From the NCBI GenBank assembly GCA_964036665.1, contig OZ038526.1, positions 36,456,001-36,520,000 of the forward strand: DNA of 64,000 bases. Reading direction: 5' to 3'. Both the position numbers and the translations under genes were made by a program. Below are positions 1 to 39,197 of the stretch, piece after piece (position 1 is the stretch's first letter; the number at the start of each line of letters is the position of its first letter). The notes below the pieces were generated by a model. That model was not told the DNA's origin and made no database searches. It saw only the letters and a program-made list of their open reading frames with translations. This stretch comes from Gordius sp. MW1. Lineage: Eukaryota; Nematomorpha; Gordioida; Gordea; Gordiidae.

Positions 1-590
1 AAAGTATAATTATAGTCTATCTCATTTTAGATTAAGTTGGATTATAAACAAAATTTTGGTTTTTTAAATTTTGTCATTTGTAAGACACAATAAAAAATGG
101 CTAGAACCACTTCTCCGACTAGCACCGACCCCTATTTTTATATATAATTTATAATTAAACATGTTATATTGCGATTAAAAATATAAATATTAGACGGTTT
201 TTATAAAAATATCCCTTTAAGGTAAAACTAAATTTGTCCAAAATATCCAGCCAAAAAATTTTATGTGCAAAATACAAAATTTTGTCAAGGCTACTAATAG
301 CCCCGAAAAATCGTTTTTCTTCTATAAAAATTTTATATTTTATTTTTTCTGAGCAAAAATTTTTTTTACTTATACCTTATGAAAAAATACACATATGGTT
401 TTAATTATATATCATTAATATTTGAAAAATAATTACAAAAATAATATGAACCCCGGGCTACGACTAGCCCCGGTCTCCCCTATTTATTTATATAAATTTG
501 CTCTGAAATCAAATGTTCTGATTTTGACTATGAAATGAATAGCTCGCGCGTGAAGAATTGGAACAAAAGTAGCTTGAGTCAAGATACTTT
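1..590. other. AT-rich sequence, no gene recognised
   Basis: Very AT-rich sequence with long A and T runs. No open frame of useful length, no splice-bounded exon and no repeat family seen elsewhere in the window could be recognised here. Confidence 0.5.
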
Positions 591-594
591 TAGG

Positions 595-2125
595 TAACGA
601 GAACATGAATGACCACATTCACATTGGAAAGATATAGAAGAATTTAAATGACATTCAAATTAATTGATATGGATCCAGAAACAAAAAGGGGACAGAATAT
701 TCAGGTTAGCAGTAGCATTTAATTTAGTCCTCAAAAACAATTTATTCAAAAAAAAATGTCATTCACTTAATAACATACAAGAGTGACTCTTTATTAGGAG
801 ATTGACTATCTCTTAATATTAACACAGAAATTAAAAAATATACGTAGGGTGAACCTGGTGAGGTCATTGGAGCTTACAGATATGCTGTGATAGACTATGT
901 TATATTATGTGAAAAACATTTAGGCTGATGAAAAAAATGGAAAGAAAGTTTAAAATACTCACCAAAATGCAAGTTTTTACCTGGTGAGGCAAATGCAGTT
1001 TTAGAAAGACTTTTTTGATGGACTATATTTCTAAGACTTAAACGCAAAACTGAAGAGTTAAATGAAGGTTATTACTACCAAACATAATCAGTAGCATATA
1101 GATGATTATTACAGCACCCAACATGTGAAGGTCTATAGCCAAATTTACTTGGTTGGGGAAAAGTCATAGAAATAAGTCTTAAATGGATAATTTCAATAGA
1201 TGACCTATAGGCAGGTTTTAATAAGGAACTATGATGGCGGGATCAATCGGTAAGAGATCTCATTAAAAGGAAGAAAACTCTATGTAGACGTGGCAAAAAT
1301 CAAAAAAGTCGGAGTAATAAGAGTATAAGGAGGCAAAGAGAGCTGCAAAAAAGGCCGTTGCCATAGTGAAGAATGCCGCTTACACCAAGATGGCACACAT
1401 ACTGGACCATAAAGGGGGAGATAGCCTTATGTATAAATTGGCCAAGATAAGGGAGAAGAAAAGTAGCGATGTTGGAGTTCTTAAAATAGTCAAAAACGAG
1501 AAGGGTCAAACCTTATTCTAGCCGAAAGAAGTGATGGAAAGGTGGAAAGGATATTTTAAGAAACTTATGAATATTGCAAATGACAAGGATTCCCTTCCCA
1601 AAATTGAGCCAAATATAAGTATGGTCCAACTCTTTCAGGATGATGAAGTTAGGACACAGATGAACAAGATGCAAAAAGGAAAAGCAAATGGCCCAGATGG
1701 AATACCTATGGAAGCATTGCTCGGATGTCGTGAAGAAGGAGTCACCACCATGACAAACCTCCTTAACAATATATTGGTAGAAGAGCTTGCTAATTTTTTG
1801 ATACTTATGGAAAGGGTATTAGTAACAAGGCTGATAAAAGAGGGGAATATATCAACTACCCAATTCAGATTTGTGGCTGCAAATCCACAATATACCCAAT
1901 CTTCGCACTAAGACAAATGATGTATAAATATGGTAAAAAGAGAACGAATCTACCTTGCGATTTAATATGGTGGTGTCTGAGAAAACAAAATATCCCTGAC
2001 GCATATATAGGGCTTATCAAAAAATATTCATGAAGCCTCAAACTCTTGCGTTAGGACAAGAGTTGGAGACTCTAACCCTTTTCGGGTTAAATTTGGATTA
2101 CATCAAGGATCTTCTTGAAGTCCCT
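595..2125 (+). pseudogene. RTE-type LINE relic (endonuclease end and start of reverse transcriptase)
   Basis: Degenerate plus-strand remains of an RTE-like non-LTR retrotransposon. Short in-frame blocks near 660-700 (MDPETKRGQ) resemble the end of an RTE endonuclease domain. A longer block at 1318-1900 carries EVMERWKGYFKKLMN and the hallmark KGKANGPDGIPMEAL of the RTE reverse transcriptase. At 1905-2030 a block with RQMMYKYGKK and PDAYIGLIKKYS follows in another frame. Several stops (for example just before 1524) and frameshifts break the frame, and the copy stops abruptly where the Helitron-like repeat begins. It is a dead, truncated copy. The same family recurs at 31.98-32.29, 43.7-44.5, 47.3-47.7 and 55.8-58.1 kb. 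Confidence 0.75.
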
Positions 2126-2126
2126 T

Positions 2127-4055
2127 TTTTAATTGCTATGCAATTTATGGGCTCGTTTTTGGTTGTCCGTTGATGTCCGTTGATGTCCGTTGATGTCCGT
2201 TGATGTCCTTCCTATCTATTTGCATTGGGTATTAGGTTATCGATTTTTTAAATTAATGCATGAGAAAGAGGTGCCCCACCCCTCATCTCTATCTCCCTCG
2301 CTTTCGGGCGGGGTCGGGTTTTAATTGCTACGTTAAATTAATGCATAAGTATATCTATTCGTTTTTGAATTGGGTAACATTGATATTAATTGCTATAATT
2401 ACCCCACTACAAGGGTTTGGGTTAGAATCTCGGAGTTTTTTTAGACTCTTATGATTGTTCCTCTTACTACCATTGATAATAAGACTTTTTGGCCGTCCAC
2501 TGGCTGCTGACCAATAAAAAAAAGGACCATTGGCCAAAATGTGAATCCAAGTTTATTTTTTCTTTTTTTTGACTATTATGATTGTTCCTGTTACTACCAT
2601 TGCTAATACGACTTTTCGGCCGTCCACTGGCTGCTGACCAATGAAAAAAATGACCATTGGCCAAAATGTGGATCCAAGTTTATTTTTTCTTTTTTTTTTT
2701 GACTATTATGATTGTTCCTGTTACTACCATTGCTATTATGACTTTTTGGCCGTCTGCTGGCTGCTGACCAATGAAAAAAATGACCATTGGCCAAAATGTG
2801 AATCCAAGTTTATTTTTTCGTTTTTTTTTGATTATTATGATTGTTCCTGTTACTACCATTGCTATTATGACTTTTTGGCCGTCCGCTGGCTGCTGACCGA
2901 TGGAAAAAATGACCATTGGCCAAAATGTGATTCCAAGTTTTTTTTTCGTTTTAGTTTTGACTATTACGATTGTTCTTGTTACTATCATTGATAATAAGAC
3001 TTTTTGGCCGTCCGCTGGCTGCTGACCAATGAAAAAATGACTATTGGCTAAAATGTGAATCCGAGTTTATTTTTTCGTTTTTTTTTGACTATTATGATTA
3101 TTCCTGTTACTACCATTGCTATTATGACTTTTTGGCCGTCCGCTGGCTCCTGACCGATGGAAAAAATGACCATTGGCCAAAATGTGAATCGAAATTATTT
3201 TTTGCGTTTTTTTTTGACTATTATGATTGTTCCTGTTCCTACCATTGCTATTATGACTTTTTGGCCGTCCGCTGGCTGCTGACCAATGGAATAAAATGAC
3301 CATTGGCCAAAATGTGATTCGAAAATTTTTTTTCGTTTTTTTTGACTATTATGAATTTATATCTACTTTTACCGTGTCCTGGCTGCTGACCAATGGAATA
3401 AAATGACCATTGGCCAAAATGTATTTGAAATTTTTTTTTTCGTTTTTTTACTCTTGTGAATTTATATCCATTTTTACCGTGTGCTGGCTGCTGACCGATG
3501 GAAAAAATGACCATTGGCCAAAGTGAGCATCAATTTTTTTCCCCGTTTTTTGGCTATCATTGACTTATAGAGTATCTGTTGGTACTGACCAATGGAGAAA
3601 AAATGACCATTCACCAAATTTTTGATTTTTTTAATTAAAAATTGTTCAAATTCAACAAAAATTTCTCCCAACAATTCTGCAAATTCTTAACATTGTGATG
3701 TTTTATAATATAATGTTTGTTAGACCCATAATCACTAAAGGCCGTAAAAACTAATGTAATACGCAACTAGATGCAAACACTAAATCTAACCCTAACCCTT
3801 GCCTATATTACATTTTGCCTATAAATGGAAAATTTGTATAAATAATTAATTAATCATTAGGCATTTAATACCCCCCTATAGGCATTCTCGCCCTTTCCCA
3901 CCTTTCTCGCCCATAAATTGCATAGCAAATATGATACATTTATACGAATAAAAAGATGAGTCGTCCCCCCTTCCCTTCCCCCCTTCCCTTCCCCCCTTCC
4001 CTTCTCCCCTCCCCTTTTTCCCTCCCCCTTCCCACGAGGGCCGAAGGCCCGAGTT
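2127..4055 (+). mobile_element. Helitron-like (HINE/DINE-type) non-autonomous element, copy A
   Basis: Composite repeat seen again at 9.47-11.06 and 40.14-42.58 kb. It starts with the near-palindrome AATTGCTATGCAATT, followed by short GTCC-rich repeats, a conserved block, an internal minisatellite and a C/T-rich tract, and ends near the hairpin GGGCCGAAGGCCC followed by GAGT. The lack of obvious terminal inverted repeats, the internal tandem array and the 3' stem-loop are features of Helitron-related short elements. That assignment is inference; no Rep/helicase coding sequence is present. Confidence 0.6.
2455..3620 (+). repeat. Minisatellite, units of about 127-130 bp then about 105-110 bp
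   Basis: Tandem array inside the Helitron-like element. The core GGCCGTCCGCTGGCTGCTGACC (split as GGCCGTCCGCTGG + CTGCTGACC) recurs at about 2491, 2618, 2748, 2877, 3006, 3134 and 3263, a period of 127-130 bp. Shorter variants follow with CCGTGTCCTGGCTGCTGACC at about 3372 and 3477. Each unit also holds ATGACCATTGGCCAAAATG. Open frames of 60-116 codons here are by-products of the repeat. Confidence 0.9.
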
Positions 4056-5870
4056 TATTTATTATCATATCTAAAATCCTTTGCAAACTCATAAAACCCT
4101 TCTTATCCGCCAAGCTATGCCCTCATCAACTCGGCTTCGGAATAAGGCGGCTGTTAGGCAGCCAGCCATGCTGGCCGGATCACGTTTCAAAATTTTCCTA
4201 CCGAGTCCTGCTTTGTTAAATTAGATTTTGCTAATGCTTTTAACAGCATTCGAAGAGAAACCCTTATTAACACATTTTAGCTGAATTCCCACAATTTTAG
4301 AATTACATTTTATTAAGCTATGGTTCTACAACCAAGTTTCGATTCGGCGAATACGTCATTGACTCGTCCGAAGGCATACAAGGGGATCCATTAGGCCCTC
4401 TTTTATTTTGTTTAGCCATTCATAATTTAGTTGAGGCTATATCATCTCAGTGTACCCTCGATTTAAATGTTTGATATCTCGACGACGCCACTCTATGTGG
4501 CCGCCCGGAGGAGATTATTAAAGCTATAGAAACCATCAAAATTTTAAACCCACTCTAAATCTTAAATTAAACTCGAAAAAATGCGAAATCTTTCATGCCC
4601 CCAACACTATTGACTTTCTTTTTAAAACTTTTTTAGTTTTAAAGAGAAAAAACATATCTCTTTTGGGATCACCCATTGGCGGTGAAACATCTCTTTTAAA
4701 TTTTCTTCATATGAAACCTTGAAATTTTCAAATCTCAAACGGAACTTTTAAAATGCTTGCCTGCACATCACTCTTTTTACAAAATCTAAAACTATTTTAA
4801 CATTTTAAAGATTAATCTTTGTTTTCGCTCATCTGGTTCATTTTTACACCCAGACGTTTTAATGTCGTACGAAGGCTTTTTAAAAACTCTATTAGAAAAA
4901 AGGAATTTAATACTAACAATTGGATTTAAGCATCCCTCCCAACCAAATCTGGAGGATGAATTCGTCCTCCCGGCAGCATATCGCTAGCTGCTTTTATTTC
5001 CTCTTTTAAGTCGGTCCAAAACTTAATTTTTAATCTCACAACACATGATTCCGACCCTCTGCTAACTCAAGCCTCGGAGCTTTGGAATTTGAATGTCACA
5101 CCCGAAACCATTCAACCTCAAAGTACGAGCCAAAAGGATTGGGATTCTGGACTAGGATCGCGCTCCGTTGATTATCTTTTATCGAGCAGCGATGATAGCC
5201 AGCATTGCAACCTTAAATCCCTCGCTTTTGATGGTTCCGGTCACGAGTGGCTTGAAGCCTATCCCAGCAAACCTTTGGAAATGCTGCTTGAAGACTTTGA
5301 GCAATCATATTCCATAGCTTTAAGGTTGGGCATTAGTTACAGCAGAAAATTCAATTGTCGAAATGGTCTTACTATTGGAGAACAATATGCTAAGCACCCT
5401 CTACAATGCCTAGCAAACAAATATAAATATGTTAGGCACACTAAAGCTATTTTATTAATTCAAGCTGCCCTTAAAAAGGCAAAAATCCCCTCAATCCTTG
5501 AGCCGTCAGATTCCTCTCTTGAAGGTAGGATGCGCCCTGACTCTTCTCTAGTCCCCTGGCAAAATGACCTATCCCTCAAATGGGATATTAATTGTATTGA
5601 CCTATTTGCCCCTTCCCATTTTAATTACGACCATATCGCTACAGCAGAAGGGCGTATAACTGCAAAGTACTCTGCCCTTTTGGCATCCAATATTTTTATC
5701 CCTGTCGTTGCCTCGTACCGGTTCCTTTGGTAAACAGGCAATCGATTTTTTTAAAGAAATCGGAAAACGCTTACCGAAATCTAAAATTTCTGCGTCCTTT
5801 TTACTCAGGAAATCCTTTGCCGACTCAGGGCCCATTTTAGAAGATAATAATATAGATCTTTGTATTTAAC
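4056..5870 (+). pseudogene. R2-like LINE reverse transcriptase relic
   Basis: Plus-strand non-LTR retrotransposon remnant starting directly after the Helitron-like 3' end. Reverse transcriptase blocks are readable: CPHQLGFGIRRLLGSQPCW (about 4116-4170), LDFANAFNSIRRETLI (4222-4270), EGIQGDPLGPLLFCLAI (about 4368-4420) and the active-site box YLDDATLCG (4474-4502), which is preceded by a stop codon. A 214-codon open frame at 5089-5733 is the C-terminal region, with EYAKHPLQCLAN-like residues at about 5385-5420 and VLEPSDSSL- and KYSALLASN-like blocks typical of the R2-like C-terminus. A frameshift follows, and the domain end (FFKEIGKRLP) reads on to about 5870. Dead copy; a second copy lies on the minus strand at 52.2-53.6 kb. 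Confidence 0.8.
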
Positions 5871-6903
5871 CAATATGTCTTTATTTTTGTATTTCGCTTA
5901 TTTATGTAACTTTTTTTTCGTGAAAATAAACTTTTTAACCATAATTTACATAAAATTTCTTTATTTTTTTTTCTTCTGACACCAAACTTTTATAAGAGTG
6001 ACTTGCAATTCAGCAAAGCAGGGATTCATATTGCATCAGCTGCATGATATTGTGTAGAAAGAATCTTACAAACATACCATTCAACCTGCCAAATGAAATT
6101 ACAAATTTACAATAATATAGATTGTTTCTAATTGATCTTTATAATTAAATGCATGTGAATGCCTTGTTGCAAAAAAGAAAAAAAAAGATTTAATATTAGG
6201 TATTCAATATACCTCAGCCACTGAATCTATGCATAGTCACCTGGAGGCCCCCCATCAATTCTGGGTCCCTTTATTGGCATAGATGCCTTATACTTTTTTA
6301 TAAAAGTCATAAGCTCAGACATCTTATTATTACAAAATAAAAGTTTAAACTTATTTTATATGGTGGTTTGTGGCTCGTTAATTTTATGACCATTTAGAAT
6401 TTGCTTGATCTAATGTTAACCAGTGTGACCTGCTGATTATTCTTCACCTGTTATGGCTTCATTCATAATTTCCTCGCGTGTTTCCAAAAATTATATTTAC
6501 AATCACCCGATATAAGAAAACCTTTAGATTTAGATGCATAATATTTTAAAGTAAGAATTACATAAATTTGTCGCATTAAGTCTAGAAAATATTTAAATTT
6601 TATTTTATTAATTGGACGCACTCTCATTGTAATTTATGATTGTTTGTTATCGTTATCATTATGCTCACAAATATGTTAAGCTCAGCAAATCTATTAAGAA
6701 ATCAGCAAATTGACTTATTTGAATACCTGGTTTAGTTTTATCAAGCATAACTTTTTCAGTTTGCTTTTTTATGATTAAAAGTTTGATTTATTCAAATAAA
6801 AGATTTTATTATTTATATATTTTAGATAGGTACAAATTAAATAATGGAGGTTTATGATTAAATTAAACATTTATGATATTTTTATGCATTTGGTTTATAC
6901 AAG
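5871..6903. other. Upstream region of the acetyl-CoA carboxylase gene, no exon found
   Basis: AT-rich spacer between the LINE relic and the first recognised ACC exon. An upstream ACC exon is expected because the first recognised exon looks internal, but I could not identify it here. The last 25 bases before 6904 are pyrimidine-rich enough to be a splice acceptor. Confidence 0.4.
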
Positions 6904-33316
<26,413 letters not shown>

Positions 33317-34029
33317 CCGCCTTCATTGCTATTATTCTCCTTTCTTTAATTTTTATTACTCAACACAACATCGTTATTGATCATTTTTGTTGTTATGTTC
33401 ATACCATATATTTTCGTTTTTTGTACCGTACGTAATACTACGTGTCAAGCTATTAATATGTTTATATAACAGTTATGTTGTGTTTTCACTCATATATAGT
33501 AGATAATTTTGCTCAAAGCTAATATGCTGTCATCAATACTACGTGTTTATAATGTATTAACGATGATGATTACCATGCCCTATAATACAGCTATCGCCTT
33601 GACATATGCTTTTATAATTGATAGTAATAACCAGAGTACTTGTGAAAATCTCAAGCCATAGCAGATTTGTGGTGAATATCAAACCCCATTCTTAAAACGA
33701 TCATAACTTTAGCACAAATTAAGAAATCCTTCCCAGTTTTTATATAGTTTTATTTAAGCCTTTTATAGGGAAAAATCAGTAAATTACAAGTAGTAGTTTA
33801 AAAATTATATGCAATTTACTTAACCCAAACGATATTTTAAAAATTGAATTGCTATGCAAAACCTATGAAATTATTAGGTAATATAGCTTTTGCTAAGTTA
33901 TTAAAATACTGAAAAAGCCTAAATCTAAAGCTAGTTAACACCTCTGTATTTAATTTCATTTTTGTCATTCGCTGACAAATTTCATTTCAATATAGCTTTT
34001 TCGATGTGTTATTTAGTGATGATCAAAAC
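33317..34029. other. Spacer downstream of ACC
   Basis: AT-rich sequence that should include the ACC 3' UTR. No repeat family seen elsewhere in the window, no exon and no clear polyadenylation hexamer was recognised. Confidence 0.5.
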
Positions 34030-34042
34030 ATAGGTTTTGCAT

Positions 34043-34190
34043 AGCCAACCTGAGGGTTCAGGTTTTCAAAAACCTGATAAGGTTTTTTGAACACCCGAAC
34101 CTTAACCTGAGGTTGATCCCGAAAATCAACCTGAAAAACCTTCAGGTCAATTTTACACCCAACCTGAAACCCCAGGTTAACCTGAAATTT
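34043..34190. repeat. AACCTGA/TCAGGTT repeat cluster
   Basis: About a dozen AACCTGA or TCAGGTT heptamers in both orientations within 150 bp, like the subterminal repeats of the neighbouring hAT elements. A matching second end was not found, so this may be a solo terminus or a very short derivative. Confidence 0.6.
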
Positions 34191-34531
34191 TTTTGTTTTT
34201 TATATGATAATTTAAGTATAAATTTGTTATTTTATTTTAAAGATTTTGCTTTTTCAAGATGCATTAAACTTTTTAAATATTTACAATTTTAAATGAAGGA
34301 AAAATAGTTTTTTGTTATTATTTAAAAAAAATTAAGATTTTTTTATATACAAATAATTTAAATATTTAACATGTATATTTGGTGAATGCGGCTTTATATT
34401 TTAACAAATTTTTATAAAACGTTGGAATGCATTGCATCTCATGCATATAGCATATATATGCTATGCAGCATAGCACTGTAGTGTGTGATGTGTGATAAAA
34501 TTATGGGGCTGGGTAGGGTGTGTGTTATATG

Positions 34532-36084
34532 CAGAGCTGTTAATCGCACCTAAAAAACCGGTGCGGCACTCGCACCCGCACTTCGAGAAAATTCGGTGCG
34601 CGCACTCGCACCCGCACCAATTTTAACAGAGGTGCGCGCACTCGCACCGCAAACCCGGTGCGCGCACTCGCACCCATAATTTTTTACACTCTATCTAAAT
34701 TCTAAATATATTACAATTTTCAATTAAAAACTTTTATTATGCCGATTTATTATAATTATAAAAATAATAAAGATACAAAAAAAACAATTAAAATAGCATT
34801 TTATTGACATTCATCATTAAAAGCATTTCGAGGTGACTATCTGTCAGGCTACCGCTTCTGTCGCTTAAAATCGCCTTAGCTTTGCTGAAGAGGCGTTCCA
34901 CGGGGGCACTCGAAGGAAGCGGAGTGTTATATCTTATATATGATTTTTTTAACGAAGAAAATTGTTTAAAAAATATGCTTAGTAACAAGACAAATTATAA
35001 TAATTTATTTATAATATTTGATGTACAATTCAATTATAAATAGCAAAGTATTTTAGCATGAAAGAGCAACCATAGAAATTAATATTTAAAAATATATTTT
35101 ATAACAAAATTATTATGTGATTAAACTTACGATAGCGATGAGAAGTTTAAAAGGGATGGAAATGAAATATCAAGATAGTAAAGGCGGGTAAAAGTTTTCC
35201 AAAAAACACTGAATAGAAATTACAATATTGTTAATTATTTATCCTAATTACCTGTCTGTTTTTGTTTTTCTAATTATAATTCAACTTCTATTGCAATATT
35301 AATTATGATATACGAAAGCGTTTTAAGCAATAATTGATAAAGTAAATAGGCGAAATATAAAATATGGCGGATATATTAATTAATTATATAGTCTATCGAT
35401 GTTAATTAAATTTCCCGCCTTGTTATCTCCTCCACCAGGAACATAAATGTATCTTTGATGTTGTTTCACTACAATGTTAATTTGTGAGATATGCTATGTG
35501 TTAACACATAACATGAACAACATATACAAACATGTTAATACATAACATGAACACCGAACACACACATGTTAACCCATAACATGAACAATATATACACATA
35601 TGTTAACCCATAACATGAACAACATATACACATGTTAATACATAACATGAAAAACAGACATTCATTCATCAGATTATTATGGTTTTCTAGAACACATACA
35701 CGTCATGATAACATATTCACGTACATTCAATTTCAACCAACATCACCTATATACATACATTCAAACATCATCATCCTACACTTAAGCATTATCATTTACT
35801 TTATTTACATTATCATATCTCACATATTTACTATTCAATAAACTTCCATTAGTTCAATAAACTTCCATAACTTCCACATTCACTATGCGCGATAAAGATA
35901 ATGTCAAATATATTAATTGTAAAATTCATAATGTGCGCAAAATAGGAGCGCAATTTCGCACTCGCACCGAGTGAATAAGGTGCGCGCACCCGCACTCGCT
36001 CTTGGTTTTAAAAAAGTGCGCGCACCAGCACATCGCACCGCAAAACCGGTGCGCGCACCTGGTGCGCGCTCTTTAACAGCTCTG
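34532..36084 (-). mobile_element. hAT element with perfect 8-bp target duplication
   Basis: Terminal repeats CAGAGCTGTTAA (34532) and TTAACAGCTCTG (ending 36084) flanked by identical octamers GTTATATG at 34524-34531 and 36085-36092. Subterminal sequence at both ends consists of GGTGCGCGCACTCGCACC-type repeats. The only transposase left is the C-terminus at 34788-34988 (minus). A 35-40 bp tandem repeat with CATAACATGAAC occupies 35,500-35,655. It is a deleted, non-autonomous copy of roughly 1.55 kb, and the perfect duplication suggests a fairly recent insertion. Confidence 0.92.
34788..34988 (-). pseudogene. hAT transposase C-terminal (dimerisation) fragment
   Basis: A 66-codon open frame whose second half reads SSAPVERLFSKAKAILSDR followed by LTDSHLEMLLMMNVN. 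This is the conserved hAT C-terminal dimerisation region (P.S.VERLFS...E.LL...N). The catalytic part is deleted. It lies inside the element with GTTATATG duplications. Confidence 0.85.
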
Positions 36085-36329
36085 GTTATATGCGTATATT
36101 GTAACTTATATACACTTGGATGACATTTTAGCAATAGTACTTTATATTACCTACTATATACTCTAATCTAATGTAATCCGTTTTCCATGCATAGTGGGAC
36201 GAATTTTGATAAGGGGAAGGGGTTCACGTATAGGCGAATAAATTTAAATATTAAGGTGAAACAAAAAAACTTAATGTACTGTACATATAGATGAAACTTT
36301 AATTTAGAAATAAATTAATAATTTCCAGT

Positions 36330-36750
36330 AAAAATTAAAAATGCCGTGGCAATATCAAAAAGGTTAAAATATGCATTTTTTGCACCTTCAACCTCGTTCT
36401 TAAAACTGGAAGTTTTGGAGAAAAACTAAAAAATAGATTATTTTTCAGCGCAAAATTTTCTATCATAATATTATTGGTCTGATTGTGGGATGGAATCACA
36501 AAGTCAATATTTTTCGACCTGTTTTGGGCCATTCGGGTGCATAAATTGAATAACCTTAACCAGTTCGTCCCGAATTTATGCGATCCCAAACAGAGGTCAG
36601 ATTTGTTTAAATTTTTCTGTCCGAGCCCAGCCCGGTCCAAATTTTTAACTAAATTGCCCGCCTGAACTCTTCTAAGTGTCCGCTCGGCCATGCCCGAACC
36701 ATTAGAGCTGCCCGGTCCGATTAATTAAATTTGCTCGTTAAACCCGAATT
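36330..36750. repeat. Dispersed repeat and GCCCGG/CCGAAT-rich tract
   Basis: 36,330-36,495 matches 21,490-21,660 (AAATGCCGTGGCAATAT, CACCTTCAACCTCG). 36,520-36,745 is rich in CCCGAATTTATGC, GCCCGGTCC and similar words, resembling hAT subterminal sequence. The 118-codon minus-strand frame across it matches nothing I know. Confidence 0.5.
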
Positions 36751-38059
36751 TATGCAATCCCATAAAACTCAACCACTTTTAAAAAATGGTCACAAAATTT
36801 AATAGATTAATTGCTAATGCATTTAGGGTAATAAAAAATTGTTTCAATTAGTTTTACTTACTTTGCTATAGAATAGAATGGATAAAATTTTTATTTAAAG
36901 CAAAAAATAATGGATGTAAATCCATTATGTATTATAAAAATAAGTAATAGCGTAGATAAGGAAATAAAAAGAGCGAAATGGGGCAAACAAAGAATGATAT
37001 GGAAATTAATATTATTACAGAAATTAGTAAGTAACAGCCTAGATTAGGGAATAAAAACGGCGAATTGCAAAATGGGGAGCTTTGTTAAACCAAATTTTAT
37101 TTGTTTAAAAAATTTGATGAATTAGAATTTAATTTAACACTAATATGTGCATACATTGTGTGAAATTGGCATGACGCCTTTGTTTTTAAATCTAGACTGC
37201 ACACATGTGTATTGCGAACAATGAAAGGGCTACATTTTAGAAACTTATAATAATATTTTTTCAAACTTATCCTATATATTTAGAAAGAGCATTTTTTAAG
37301 CAATTAAATATCGTTGGCTTATGATCTAATTATATAAATATAGAGGAATAGTAAATAAATAACAGTGGTAATGAAATGAACCATTTTAATAAGCGCCATC
37401 TATACTTGGTTTTATAATTTACCTGAAATTCATTTTTTATATGAAAAAATAGCATAATTAATGGAAGATTGTAAATTAATATGGAACAATATATGTTATT
37501 GCCATAAAAATAAATATTTCTATTTAGTTTATTACGAACAATTGATTTTAAAGTTTGATTTTAAATACGGAAACTGTTTTGACTTATCATTTATTTAATA
37601 AGTGTTTGTACTTTGTAAGCACTTGCAAAATAATAATGCAGAGTTAGGGCCAATTTTTCAAAGGGTTGAAAACTTAGAAGGAATTTTCCCTGTTTTTGTA
37701 CCTTAAGTTGTTACGCTGAACAGTAGGCCATTATAATATATTTAGAGACATTATTTCACACTAAGCATCATATTTGATTTAATAGTTAAACACAGCAAAT
37801 TATAAGAATCTACACAAAACGTTAACATATATTGAAAATATATTAGTTCTAAAAAATTATCTATTATTATAAAGATAACTTAAAAAATTTATTATGCATT
37901 ATTAAAATAACACTGGTGAACATATAATGGACTTATAAAATCAACCGGGAAACGGGGTGCAGATTCTGGTAGAGTTACCTGATATTATAGATCTATTTGC
38001 ACACCCCCCCCCTCCCCCTTTACACCGCCTAAAATTTAAAACGAACTAATAAATTTAAC
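36751..38059. other. AT-rich spacer, no gene recognised
   Basis: No exon, RNA gene or shared repeat recognised. The only notable feature is a C-rich run near 37,985-38,010. Confidence 0.5.
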
Positions 38060-38400
38060 GGCTAAATGAACCTTAAAAATATTCTGTCGAAATTAAAAGA
38101 TTTAATTATTTTAAATGAAATTAGAGTTGTGAGATGCACAGAACAATTTAGCGTCCAAAGTAAAACATTACGAATTTTTTTAGGATTTTCCCTTGAAAGT
38201 TTTGATGCGTTAACAATTGTTTATAAAATTCAGGAATTGGCTATTAATATTATTTTATCAAACTTATGATGGGATATCACTAATAAAGGGGAAAAAATGG
38301 TGCACAAACTATTTTTTGGAAAACTATTGGCTTATTTACATCTGGTACATAAAAATATGCAAGATGTGTTAAACACTAAGCATGTGAGATAGACAATTAA
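38060..38400 (+). pseudogene. ZMYM-like hAT transposase N-terminal fragment, plus strand
   Basis: The frame at about 38,090-38,270 reads EIRVVRCTEQFSVQSKTLRI then FLGFSLESFDALT, like the DUF4371-type region of ZMYM/52-kDa-repressor-like hAT transposases. NMQDVLNTKHVR-like residues follow near 38,360. It faces the minus-strand relic next to it, so two copies abut tail to tail. Confidence 0.6.
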
Positions 38401-38489
38401 ATTGAATCCAGGATGGAATTTTCGTAAATTTAATAATATTTTAATATATTTTGAAAGTGATAAAAAGTTTAAAACAAGTTTAAAAGCCA

Positions 38490-39197
38490 AGATAATTTTT
38501 CACAAAATATTAAAATTAGTTTTTAATAGTGGTTCATTACGCCTTTTACTCGATGTTGCAAACGAATTTATAATATCATCCGGGGGAATAACATTTATAA
38601 AGTCATGTTCTAAGTTAAATAAAGCTAAGGAAGATAACCTATCATGTCCAATTGTGGAACGAAGATTAGGTTTAATCCATTTTAGCAATGAGAACGATCT
38701 TTCACATGAACATGAAGTTATTGGGATAGTTAAAATTATTTTAATCAAAATAATAAAATTCGGAAACACTATTGAGGGCAAAATTTTAATAAGTGAAAAA
38801 AATATCATTGCATTTTATTTTATTCGAAGATAAAGAATTATAATATATTACATAATTTTTTGTCATTTATTTCGGCAGCTTCCAGTTTTAATTCATAATG
38901 GTTAATTAATTCTGATAAAAAAGAGATTTATTGCAAAAAAAAGGGATGAAAGGTTTAAACCTTATAAGGACTTATATAAATTACAATTAATTTCCGAAAA
39001 TCTTATGTTTAATTCTGCTATTATTTTATCGATGATAGGATAATATAAATCAATTTTGAAATCAATTAATGAATTAGTAGATTCAAAAGAGTAAAATGTG
39101 TCATACTTTTTGGTTTTTTAATCAGTTTAGAAAGGTAATAAGTCAAAAATTGCAGCTAAATCTTTCGCCTTATTATAAAGAATTTGATAGTGATCCT
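38490..39197 (-). pseudogene. ZMYM-like hAT transposase, C-terminal half (minus), interrupted
   Basis: Minus-strand frame at 38500-38808 reads ILTIPITSCSCERSFSLLKW and LRSTIGHDRLSSLALFNLEH, the C-terminal dimerisation domain of this hAT subgroup. Further upstream on the same strand, 39,130-39,197 reads DHYQILYNKAKDLAAIFDLL. The upstream half of the gene lies beyond the inserted element, at 42,874-43,560. Other stops are present, so the copy is dead. Confidence 0.8.

Noticed and set aside
2455-3620. Regular repeats that might suggest a CRISPR array
   Set aside because: Units are fully repeated over 105-130 bp with no unique spacers, in a eukaryotic genome.
2260-3674. Many 60-116 codon frames on both strands
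   Set aside because: All are readings of the minisatellite units; the same peptides recur in each copy.
36335-36691. 118-codon minus-strand frame
   Set aside because: Spans a dispersed repeat shared with 21.5 kb; no recognisable protein family.
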